Below are positions 1 to 10,179 of a stretch of 64,000 bases of DNA, in pieces. The translations under genes and the position numbers were made by a program. How positions within the stretch are numbered: position 1 is the stretch's first letter; each line of letters starts with the position of its first letter. The stretch lies in NCBI GenBank assembly GCA_025024175.1, contig QCXZ01000041.1, positions 20,889,786-20,953,785 on the forward strand. The letters are read 5' to 3'. A model generated the notes under the pieces. That model was not told the origin of the DNA, made no database searches, and saw nothing but the letters and a program-made list of their open reading frames with translations. The stretch comes from Rhyzopertha dominica. Lineage: Eukaryota; Arthropoda; Insecta; Coleoptera; Bostrichidae.

Positions 1-1080
1 AGGATGTATCTTTAGTTTGACGTTTGTGTTTCAGTTTTGCTTTGATCAGGAGACTGCCTTACTTTCATTTTGTGCCGTGTTTCTGAATTTTGCATCTTCC
101 TTTCGTATTTGTTGTACAATGTAACTCTTTAGATTTGCTTTCACGATTTTGTATGCCTTTAATACAGTTTTATCACCCCGTACTTTTTTTCAGGCAAGCA
201 GTATACATGCATAAGTACTGGTATGAGTTATTTCCGGTCTGGTGACTACTTTTTCCCAATCTACCTGTATGTTGCAGAGGGCGTCGGAGAAAAGAGTGAT
301 ATCATTTTGTACTTACAGTGTTGTACTGTAGGTTTGTGTTGTATGATTATTTCTATATGAACTGAATACAGTTATATGCACTGGCTAAAATAATATACAA
401 GCCATATTATTCTTATTATTATTAAGTTAGAAAATCGTTTCAACGTAACAATATCTTTAAATACTGCTAATAGTGGGTAGTTACAACTACCAAATTCGAT
501 TCAAAACTTAAACTGCATTTTATTGCAAGTAACTAGCTGACGATATTTCGATACTATCAAAATCTCGATATTTTGAGCCCAAATATCGATAATTTGTATC
601 GACAGCATCAGAAAGTACACTATCGTTAGCTCATGGCGCCATCCACGCGTTGAATGTTATAAATACGAAAGAGAAATATTATATAGTACATAAATGTAAA
701 CTGTGTAACAGCATGTGTGCACAGTGCTCGTACCTACAATTTGGCGCAATTTATAATTTGTGTCAACGTTCAAGCAAAATATTTAACTTACAGCATTGTA
801 GTAATTCACCCAGCAACCTAAATTTCATTCATCAACAAAAATTGATTTCAAGGAATAAGATATGAATATGAATACAAATATTTTAGATAGATAGTGAGTA
901 CTTTCACAATCTGTTCTGTTTTTTTTATACATTTGTTGGTCGTGCATCTTCCCTATTGAGTTAAAAGAATAACAATTATTCTTTCTTTGTTCAGATGCAT
1001 AAAGCAACTCTACAATGTTGGATAACAATGCACTGTATAGTTTTATATTGCAGGTTTTACAAACAATATCAGTAGGTGAA

Positions 1081-1099
1081 GGTCAGGTCAGGTCAGGTA
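1081..1099. repeat. GGTCA microsatellite
   Basis: Short tandem run of the pentamer GGTCA, three full units plus a partial one. Confidence 0.8.
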
Positions 1100-1167
1100 A
1101 AGGTCTTGATAGGTACTGACAAAAGTTGCAACGTACATATTTCCATAGAGTTTATTCATACAGTTCC

Positions 1168-1330
1168 ACGTTCGTTATTGCAGGATTTTACAACTGTGAT
1201 AGCGATGGTTGCTAGATGAAGTTAAAATCCGGCAATAGTGGAAATCTCGCGCGTACACCATTACCATTATCATTGTCTTTTATATTTCGGCATCAAACCT
1301 GAGACTAGAGTTGGCGGTATCTTATAATAC
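1168..1330. repeat. Dispersed repeat, copy A (hairpin core)
   Basis: About 160 bp that align with 28033-28190 in the same orientation. The shared core is a small inverted repeat (TTGCAGGATTTTAC and AAAATCCGGCAATA around GGTTGCTAGATGAAGTT). The second copy lies just after a Tc1/mariner-type transposase remnant, so it may be that element's end or an independent MITE. Confidence 0.6.
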
Positions 1331-1814
1331 AATGGCCTTATCCGTAAACTAGTAAATCAGCCATCTATTACTACCTGCCTTCTGAAATGAACACTAATTG
1401 ATGCACCGAATTTTAAAACCGCAATAAATTAAGTTAATAACTTCTATTGCTTGTTGCCGCTGAATTTTGTAAAACAGAGGGTTTTCAAGTGAAAACAGGA
1501 GATATCTATTTAATCTAAGAACAGTACATACATCTTCTGGTGCGTGCCATTTAGTGCTAACGAGATAAAATGCAATTAGCGCAGAAATATTTTGTTTCGA
1601 TATTTTTTGAGGTTGTATCGATACTGTTATGTAAAAGTATCAACGAAAATTAATATCGAAACTTCGATCGCCTTTTAGCAACCTTAATATCAGCATATTA
1701 AACTTTCACGTGGATCAACGAAAATAATTTCAAAACTTAAGAAATGTGTGAAGTTCCAAGAAGGATCCACATGCATGAGTAAGCAGCAGTTAAATTGTAT
1801 CCTAACATTGATAT

Positions 1815-2237
1815 TGTTGCGGATCAGCGCCATCTGTGTACGGGAGTCGCAGACGTATAGATGCGCTGCAGTAGGACACTGCAGGTAGTTATCCTAGCTA
1901 CCGACAGATGGCAGGTATGTCGCGATTCCAGAAAGTGCTAATAATCGAAGATGTCGCTTCTGGAATGTTCGATCGGAGGTATAATTAGCCCGACAGAGCG
2001 AAGCGCGAGAGAGTTCTAAGTTGTGAATCCGAATAGCGATTATCTAGCGAGCGAAAGGCCTAGTGAAACAGGTGTTTTAGTGCAAGTGTGTGCAGAATAG
2101 TGGATTAGTGAATTAGTGGCGTTAAAGCAGTAGTGTTTTGAACAAGTGGTGTATAGACTTAGTGTATTTGATGCTAGTGTTGTAAATAAAAGAAGTGAAG
2201 TCAGAAATCAACATTTTCGAACCCCGTATTCGTAACA
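1815..2237. mobile_element. Solo LTR, 423 bp, with 4-bp TSD
   Basis: The segment begins TGTTGCGGATC and ends CGTAACA (TG...CA ends) and is flanked on both sides by ATAT (1811-1814 and 2238-2241). Its interior is GC-richer than the surroundings and looks like LTR U3/R, with AATAAA near the 3' end (GTTGTAAATAAAAGAAG). No internal retroelement sequence lies beside it, so it is a solo LTR left by LTR-LTR recombination. A 4-bp duplication is usual for Ty3/gypsy elements. The element's orientation is inferred from the AATAAA (plus strand). Confidence 0.75.
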
Positions 2238-2399
2238 ATATTAACAGTAACATTCTAGGTCAGTAACCAATTTAGCGAACCTTGTACAGATATATCATAC
2301 GTATTCGAATATACCACTGCTACACGTAGCAACATGTAATTTGTTACATTTGCCCCTCAGATAAAATTTATTTTTTTAGTATTGAACCAACATACTTAC

Positions 2400-2540
2400 G
2401 TTTTATCGTCAGTGTGATATTCTTCTCACTGACTTCTCCGGTTCGTTCCCTCCTAGCTCTACATATGTAGACGCCGCTGTCGTTTCTGTTTGCGTTTTTA
2501 ACCAGTAGTCCTGCAGGCTCGATTCTGTACTTCTTGTCAT
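2400..2540 (-). CDS. Fas2: Fasciclin-2-like exon, Ig2 second half
   Basis: Third consecutive exon. Seen: acceptor CTTTTGCAG, donor AAAAC|GTAAGTATG, 141 bp, phase 1 to phase 1. The split codon G|AT from the previous exon gives Asp, reading DEIK-DDKKYRIEPAGLLVKN. The segment has KY followed by GLLVKN, then NDSGVYICRA and TGEVSEKNITLTI. Known: the second Ig domain of insect fasciclin II has the same layout (KY, GLLIRN, D-G-Y-CRA, TGE, acidic stretch, hydrophobic last strand), which is why I call this family rather than a generic Ig protein. The gene continues below position 2400 with the later Ig and fibronectin-III domains, which are outside the window. It is too short and split to appear as a long open frame. 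Confidence 0.87.
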
Positions 2541-2544
2541 CTGC

Positions 2545-2935
2545 AAAAGCAACCCATTGTTAGTTGTTTGTTGTTATCGTAAAGAAATGCTTGATTAATT
2601 GCTGCTGGGAAGATCGAGTTTCGGGTTACAGTGTAATTAGTAGCTCTGTGCCGCAATAGTGCATTAGTTCTGTGCAAATACATTCACAACAAAACTAATG
2701 GCTGTAATAAATGGCTTTCGGGAGCCATTGGATTTAGGAGGTTTATTTCAGTTCAACAACTTTGGCGTTTCTAGCATGCCAACTAAAATTAAGCTACCGC
2801 TTCATGCAGAAATGTTTTCTTCGCCCGGTTGGTGTAGCTTTCGTAATCAGATTGTATTCCGCTCACAACTTAAACTAAAATCAAATGAATTTGCCCTTAG
2901 TGCACAATGAACTCCAAAATTAAAATTAAAAAAAT
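2545..2935. other. Intron, no recognised feature
   Basis: Sequence between the Ig2 second-half exon and the mariner remnant. A 70-codon open frame here (2698-2910, plus strand) has no motif I recognise. Confidence 0.5.
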
Positions 2936-2939
2936 AATT

Positions 2940-3470
2940 CTCACAAGCCCGTCTTGAAACCAACTTTATACCATTAAGAGAGTTTTACAGAGATTCAAAC
3001 AAACGGTAGTCAGATGGGGTAAGATCCGGGCTATACAGTGGATGCAGCAAACTTTCCCAGTCAAGCTCTCTTAATTTTTACTGACTCACTAAAGATACGT
3101 GTGGTCTAGCGATGTCTTGATGGAAGACAACGGCTTTCACATTATTGTCGTAATTAGTAGTTTCAAAACTGCCTCGATTCATTAAATTTTCGCTGTTTAA
3201 GGTGAAACCTAAGTATCGAGCTTTTTTTGGTATCCAGTCTTACCTAAATGCTTCAAAACTGTTTTACTGTCGATGCTTAGTCCCGTAGCGATGTCGCGAG
3301 ATGAAATGTGTCGGTCTATATCAACTTTCTTAAGAATGTCATCCAGTTTTGTAACGACTGGTCGGTATGGGTGAAATTTCCGGCACGAAAACAAGTAAAC
3401 TAGTTCAGTTAAGCCCTCATAAACGCTACACAATTGAGCCTGCGCTGCGCTTTTCCCTTTTCACAAGTAA
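2940..3470 (-). pseudogene. Internally deleted mariner transposase
   Basis: Two blocks of mariner (irritans-type) transposase in order on the minus strand. The first (3433-3210) has VDIDRHISSRDIA and SIDSKTVLKHLGKTGYQKKLD, the second helix-turn-helix region. The second (about 3150-2960) has VVFHQDIARPH with the second catalytic Asp, then LHPLYSPDLTPSDY with the third Asp, then FESL and NSLNG. The first catalytic Asp and the part between the blocks are missing, and there are in-frame stops and a frameshift. It encodes no working enzyme. No clear terminal inverted repeats were found. Confidence 0.85.
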
Positions 3471-4319
3471 AACGGCAAAATATGACGAAACTGACCTTCT
3501 GGAATCTCTATTTTCAGAGTGCAATAACTTTTAACTTACTAAACAAATGACGCTAACTTGATGTCTAGAATTTTCTATGGACTGTCATCTTTCAAACGCG
3601 CTGTATATAGTATGGCATCATTGAATAAATATTGCTATAGATATGACAATTTAAGGCCACATATTGGGACAAGCCGAAGTTACCTTTCCCCGTTCTTGTA
3701 TTATACTAACGTGTATTATAGGTTGTACGCCCGTGCACAAAACTGTAAATGTATTTAACACATGCGCACTGGTTACGTACATTTTCTTTACACAGAACTT
3801 ACAAAAACAGCAGAGAACGATACAATTTTTGTGGAAAAACTTGTAGATGTCGACTAATTCAGCAATAAATATGTACTTCTTATTTGTGTTTGAAAGAAAA
3901 GGAAGCGATACCGTATTTATTAATTGATCTCAATTTTGGTGTATAATTTTTACATTTATCACAGAAACAAAGCAAAAATAATGCCAGCTCTACTCCTGGG
4001 ATCTCTTCTGTATTTTCACAGATCTGGCAAATCTCAACAATAAAGTGATTTTCAAAACTGTCGCATTACTGGTATGGCAGGCTGTAGTTTAAGGCAGATA
4101 GGGCTCGAAATTACTTCCACAACAGCAAAACAAGTGTAGAAAAAATAATCTGAAGAAAATGACTATTAACGACGAGCCGTTGTGGTTGGCCCACAATCAT
4201 TCATTTTCAGGAACGGTATACCATTTAAAAAAGGAATGTTGGGGTTATTTTACGGGACTGAATGTCTATTTTTTTGATATAATAAATGATTATAGCTAAA
4301 AATTTAATGGCACGCTGTG

Positions 4320-4410
4320 GTAAGGCGCTGAGGCAACCCAACAAGGGCAAAACAAGTCGTGGAGTCCGAGTAAATTGACCAGAGCAGATGTTTATTGATT
4401 TACATATCTG
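4320..4410 (-). repeat. Partial copy of 280-bp repeat family
   Basis: The reverse complement reads CATCTGCTCTGGTCAATTTACTC, then a CGACTTGTTTTGCCC-TTGTTGGG segment. It matches the 5' part of the repeat units at 43391 and 43671. Confidence 0.6.
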
Positions 4411-5129
4411 CATATAGTTAATTACAGTACACACAGCATAGCATAATATATTATGTTGGTTCTTGCATGTTAGGAAAAAGTGCCGTTGGGGGCCTGCTGT
4501 CCAGTTAACGTGTGCAGATGCAAACAGCTTAGTAGAATTAATAATTATTAATAAGAAAGCAGATGAAAATCTGCTTTTCCACTAATACCGTTCTTAAATG
4601 AGTAAATACCCTTTACCGCCAGCTCATAAAAGTTATCGGTGTAGTAATGCGCTACTTCGTTTTGTTTTGTTTTCCGTTCGTGTGGTAACAAAGAAAACAC
4701 AAATAAAACTGTTGGAGGTAACTCAGAAATCAGAGTTGATAAATGACAATCAGCCGCTAGATAACTTATTATTATTGTGTCTTGGCAAAGTAGAGTCAAC
4801 AATACTCTAACTAAAGCGATCCGAATTCTGTTTTCTCATTTAGACAGTGTTAAAACTGTATGGAATGCCGGCAGGGTTTAAATTGACTGTTAGTCTAGCT
4901 TACATAGTATGTACGAACAACTGTATTCGATAGCTTCGTTTCGAAATTTGCTGACCGTCAGTGTTGGGCAATGCCCACAATTATCCATTGTCGACGCGTT
5001 GACTAATTTAGTGATGTTGTAAACGTAAACAATGACTAAACAATAATTAACTGGTATAAACTTTGCTTAGATAGCATCGATGGTATCTGCCCTCATATTC
5101 TCGTATACATCAGACAATCCGTCACGTTT

Positions 5130-5250
5130 AAAAGCGTTCGGTCTGCTTTGATCAATTTGCTCTCTACCCCTACCTGATGAGCCCTAATAGCGCGAAACTA
5201 ATCGTAGGATGGGAATGAATTGACCAGGGCAGATGATTTATTTAAATAAA
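5130..5250 (-). repeat. Partial copy of 280-bp repeat family
   Basis: The reverse complement begins AAATAAATCATCTGCCCTGG and continues through TACGATTAGTTTCGC, GGGCTCATCAGG, AGAGAGCAAATTGATCAAAGC. It matches about 110 bp of the units at 43391 and 43671, in the opposite orientation. Confidence 0.7.
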
Positions 5251-7094
5251 CGTTTCTGTTAAAATGTTGTTTCAAAACAATTTTTATCATGTTTATTAAA
5301 GTTATATATACACCAACCCTACAACAACAACAATTAGGTAACCATTTCATTTATTTCTTCAAAGAGCTCCAACTCTGACACTATGTTGCATTAAATGTTC
5401 ACTTCCTAATGTGAAATATTTTATATTTAACAACCACACAAATGACCTTACTTTTGAATTATAACCTCTATTGTTGACATTGCCGACATGTCGTTGACGG
5501 CGACACGTCGATGTCGACTATGAAAGTCGACGCGTTGACGCCAAACCCTGCTGACTCTACATCGGTGTTCAGAAGTTGGGGTTTTTACTTTCCAAATTGT
5601 TACTTCACTACACCCATACTGCTCTATGGTTAAATATAACTCATATACTCGTGTTTACTACCCATCGGTGAAAAGTGACACTTCTTACACCATATTGTAC
5701 TTAATGCGTTACTGTTTTGTACATAAAACTAATCCATTTCGATAGCTACATATTGGTAGCTATAGCGTCTTCCATAAAATTAGGCAAGACCTTATGTGGT
5801 AAACTTACACATATTTATGTTATAAGGCATTACGGAAGCTTACACAGGCATTCCCGAAAACCCCCTAGCCTGTATAATACGACCGCCCAGTGTACGGAGA
5901 ATATAATAATTAAGCGCCTTCCGACTGCAGGGGTGGTTTATTGGATTCACTGCGAAAGCCTTTTCTGTACTTGATTTTATTTTGGTCACGTCTTCTTGCA
6001 TTATTAAAAATCGATAAAGGCGACATTAGAACAATGCCTGCAGGGACATTTTGAAAGGGATGGCGTGCATTAGCGGCCGCGAGCGTGGCGAGTGTGTGTT
6101 AACGGTGGACGTGGGGGTGGGTAGCACCTTTTTTGCATTAGGGTGGTTTTAAATTATTTGCGGGGAAACAAAGTTAGCTTGATTCGTTGGAAGTTTTTCA
6201 GCCCAAAAGTTTTGGGGGCTTTTCAGAAGGTTACATCATGTGAATTATGTTACAATTTACAGTCCGGCGAAGACCACGGTTCTTTGATTCTTTGGCTATA
6301 GTTTCTGGTTTACTTTACAATCGCAAGGTGAACACTGATTCATAACTGCCTGTTGCTGTAAATGTTTTGTTTATAAATATTTTTGCCAACTTGTAAATAA
6401 TATTAGTTATAGCGGGCCGTGAAAAAGTCTGACAATTTTATAAATACAAAAGATTTAATCAGACCAGTGTGAAAGAAAGCTAATTGTACCTCATTAATAA
6501 TAAAATTTGCAGAGCGCTTTTAGTCACTTATATGGCCATTATCACTAGTACAATGGACCATATAGAGTATACACCGCTTGCTAGGATATAATATATAAAA
6601 CTTTATACACAACAAGTTAGAAAAACGAGAATACATTCATTTCAATATTTTAAATTTGTAAGGTAGTTTGAAAGTGTCATCCTCAGGTTCAAGCAAAATT
6701 GTGACGATGGGTATGGAAATTGTCTGCGAATATACAGGATATAAAAAAAACCTGCCCCCAATAGGTTGTTTCGCAGAGTGACAGAGGGAAAGTGCAAGAC
6801 AGAAAAATGACAACTGTCATAGTAATATCAACATCAACGAAACGTAAGCAAAGAAAGACGCAAACTAAGATAATATATATTAATTATTGGATTCCATTTT
6901 CAACAAGGGAACAATGAAAATCATCAAATAAAGGACTAGTTATTATTTGATAACCGTCATTACCTGCCCGTAAAGCAGGGCAGGTGACATTCTTTTGGAG
7001 TTGTTCGCAGTGGGTAAGGTTCAGATGTTGGGGTAATGCTCAATCTTCGGTACGTGCGTTAATAGATATTTGAGGCTTACTTAAAATGACATCC

Positions 7095-7210
7095 GATGGA
7101 CTGACTAGACTTAGGGGTGACCAGACTTGACCAATAAACTGACTAGACTTGCGGATTGGCCAGACCTGACTATAAACTGACTAGACTTGAGGGATTGCCA
7201 CATCTGACCG
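7095..7210. repeat. Short tandem repeat, about 48-bp unit
   Basis: Three diverged units built on ACTGACTAGACTT followed by a GGCCAGACCTGAC-like segment. Confidence 0.65.
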
Positions 7211-7246
7211 GCGTTGGCCGTGGGGGAATATTGAGTTTGTTATAGA

Positions 7247-7385
7247 AATCGGTTGTTTCGAACAGAATAAGATAATTTTTAAGTTTGTTGCGACGTTTCG
7301 ATACACTATTGTGTCTTCTTCATAAATTGTCGAAACGTCGCGACAAACTTGAAAATTGTTTAATTCTGTTCTAAGCAACCGATTT
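7247..7385. repeat. 55-bp-arm hairpin (inverted repeat)
   Basis: Left arm 7247-7302 starts AATCGGTTGTTTCGAACAGA and ends GACGTTTCGA. Right arm 7330-7385 is its imperfect reverse complement, with about 27 bp between. The GTTTCGA / TCGAAACGTCGC motif is of the kind found near the 3' ends of some insect retroelements, including Penelope-like ones. This is suggestive only. Confidence 0.8.
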
Positions 7386-7399
7386 GTATAAAATAAAAT

Positions 7400-9090
7400 T
7401 AACATTCAATTCAAGGACGTTACACAATGTCAAGCTAACCCAAAAATCGAACTTTGTAGGATTATAACTTCTACTACTTCTAAGGCTTTATTATCATTTG
7501 ACAATCTTGATACCCTCCCTGTAAAGAAGGAGAGGACGTGACACTCTCCTCGGATTAAGCAAAGTGCTGAGAAAAGGCTGCTCTCGCTAGGTCGTGCAAG
7601 GGTTTAAAGATCGAATCAGTGAAATTACAGTGGGGAAGCGTCTCTATAGGAGAAAGGTAAGAAGTTATGGTCTGTCATAGCCTTGTAAATTATCAATACT
7701 ACTTCTAGCAATTGCTATTTGATATATTTCTGACAGACGTGTAAGATATTGTCGTTGTTTAATGCCGATTCATGATTGCATTCTAGAACAGCGGTTCTTT
7801 ACCTGTTTCTACCAGCGGCAATAACTAAGATCAGCTTTAAATTTTATCAAACCCTTTGTAGAAAACAAGGTATTGTATATACTGAATAGGTATTAAGCGA
7901 AGCTGTAAATGTCTTTGAAAAGGATCACCGATCTCTTTACTGCAAGGATAATCTGAAAAATTTTGAGTCATTTTCATCTATATGTAAAAGTGCGTCTTTT
8001 TAAAATTACGGCCTTAAAGTAGTATGAAACTCTATGTTTTTGCCGGTTTCTTTCCTGACATTAGGGAAAACAATTTAAAATTTTGCATATAAGTTACTAA
8101 TATAAAAAAGACTCCTTACAAATAAAAATATGATTTGTTTATTAGTAGAAAATGTGGAGCTTATAACGCACACTGTTTCGTGTCAAACTTGTTTTTCGGA
8201 AACTCTTTGATCTCTTATAAGCCTTCTGCCGTAAAATTGCAAAAACCAACAGCATGATCGCATCAAGATTTGAAGTTTATCAGTTATACGTGTGCTTATT
8301 ACAATAAAAAGACAGGCAAATTTCAAATTTATTTTTGTAAATGCCACTTTATATTTGGCACTTAATAACTGACAAACTTCATTTTTTGCAAGCTTGCAGT
8401 GGTCCTTGCAATTTTCCTCGGAAAAATTTGCAACAATCAAAAATTTACAAAAGGCTAGAAAGTTTTCAAATAAAGCATTGTTTCATAAACGAGCGATAAC
8501 ACCTGAAATAATAATGGGTAAACATGTTTGTTACAAGAAAATAAATATCTTAATTTGTTGTGCTGCACTGATAAAAAGAAATCAATACCCCAAAATGGTT
8601 GTCTTTTAGTAATCATAACTAATAACCAAAATTTAAATGCGTTGAACGATTGAAAAGTTATTGGCGAAAAACATAGGCATGTGACACAGGTCTGAAGAAC
8701 TAAAATTTGAAGGGTATACTTTTGCATCCTGAACATAGACAAAAGTGGTTGAATCGGCGTAAAATTTGACAAGGATAACCTACCCTTTTCAAAACATCTT
8801 GTATATGAAACACAAAATATTCTTATGTTTTGTTCATGACAGGTAACAATTAAAAAAAATTCAGATCCATGTTTGTATTTTTAATATTCGTGTAATTATT
8901 TTGCAATGTAAAATTTAATTTTGCACAGACTAAATACTATTACCTAATTTGTTGCCATGTAAATAAGCAATCGCGCAAACACGCACGCAGCGGTTTCTAA
9001 ATTATTAAGAGTTTAAGACTATTGTTAATTAGCACTCAGTACAACAGCCTAAATATATATACTAACTTGCAGTGATCAAGTAACAAATAA
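7400..9090. other. Intron, no recognised feature
   Basis: AT-rich. Open frames of 70-105 codons at 8183-8772 have no recognisable motif and lie on both strands over each other. Confidence 0.5.
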
Positions 9091-9099
9091 GGTTACGTG

Positions 9100-9470
9100 C
9101 TATTCACATTTAAGCTGCCAACTTTGCAAGCAGTATTTCACTGGTTCAACTGCTTTTTTTCTGTGGCTCTTTATAAGGTAGTAAGGCTCCCCAGATACAA
9201 AATCTACTTCTGGGGCTCCCTCAAAACTTTGTGTGGCCATCAAGATGGTTGGCAAAGGTTGAAGAAATAGATCAATATCTGTGCTCCTTCGTTTTTCATA
9301 GCGTCTAAAATGCTCACGTACCCGGACTATAAGACCGATCCACCGGTCTGGCCCACATAGGCGGCATTGCAGTTGCAAATTAAGTGACAGACCCCAGAGT
9401 GACTGAGTGACTTAATGCAAGATATTTGTCTTTATTACGAACCGGAGTAGATCACCCTCCGTCGAAAAGG
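9100..9470 (-). pseudogene. Penelope-like GIY-YIG endonuclease remnant
   Basis: On the minus strand one frame reads SGVCHLICNCNAAYVGQTGG, a good match to the start of a GIY-YIG nuclease domain (Y at the second motif, then GQTG). After a frameshift and stop another frame continues VRVREHFRRYEKRRSTDI, matching the R-x-x-EH region after it, and then SFEGAPEV. In insects this domain sits at the C-terminus of Penelope-like retroelement proteins. The reverse transcriptase part is not present next to it. The fragment cannot encode an active protein. Confidence 0.6.
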
Positions 9471-9844
9471 CAATTGAAACATCAAAATAAGCTACCTCTC
9501 AAAAGTATCATGTAAAATGGGTGTGGAAGTGTATGAAAGAAAGACAATGGCAAGGAGTTGCAAAAGGACAAAAATTGTCTGTGATAGGGATTTTCTTTGA
9601 AAATGTCAAATTAAAAAAAAGGGGGGGATATGGATCTTGTGATCTTTAAGTCTAGAAATGAGATGCCGCAGTTACTTTCTAATTCGCATATAAACTGTAT
9701 TTTAGGATGAACTAAATTAGTATAAGTAAGTAAGTTTTGTCCGCATTTACAGTAAGATAGTCAAGCCAAGTCATTTTTCCACCTTGTCAATTTCCCTCTA
9801 TCACTTCGTCAAATAACCTGTAGAGGGCAGGTTTATTCAATTCC

Positions 9845-10172
9845 AGTTAAAGTCACTAGATAGATAAGTACCGTAATTGTCTGCTATTTTAGTGCAAAAT
9901 ATTAGACAGAGGTGGGAGAGGGAACCAAACCAATCAAATTTGACATTAAAGGTTATAAAACTGTCAGATATAAAGTTCTGATGCATAAATCTCGATGCCA
10001 ATTGCCTAGGGAAAAATCAAACAATACTGCATGAAAGCCTGATATCTGCCAGTTCTCTAATCCTTAAGGTCTTTGATAGTTAGGTTCCCTCTCCCATCTC
10101 TTTTTAATATTTTGCACTAAAGTGGCCGACAATTGCGGTACTTTATCTATCTAGGGACTTTAATTACAGTGT
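9845..10172. mobile_element. Foldback MITE with ~150-bp arms
   Basis: Left arm (9845-9995) and right arm (about 10015-10172) are inverted copies sharing AAAGTC-CTAGATAGATAA, TAGTGCAAAATATTA, GATGGGAGAGGGAACC and CTGGCAGATATC-like blocks. The short loop is CGATGCCAATTGCCTAGGGA. Non-autonomous, no coding content. A related copy is at 17137-17330. Confidence 0.8.
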
Positions 10173-10179
10173 ATTTGAA

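Larger units (their letters stand above)
3560..6950. other. Intron, mostly unrecognised
   Basis: AT-rich intron. It contains two reverse-oriented copies of the 280-bp repeat family (listed separately) and a GC-rich patch at 6058-6135 with a NotI-like GCGGCCGC and GGTGGACGTGGGGGTGGG. I recognise no gene. Confidence 0.5.

Noticed and set aside
541..660. Clustered TATCGATA motifs (also at 1600-1680)
   Set aside because: Diverged short palindromes without a clear element boundary; could be chance in AT-rich DNA.
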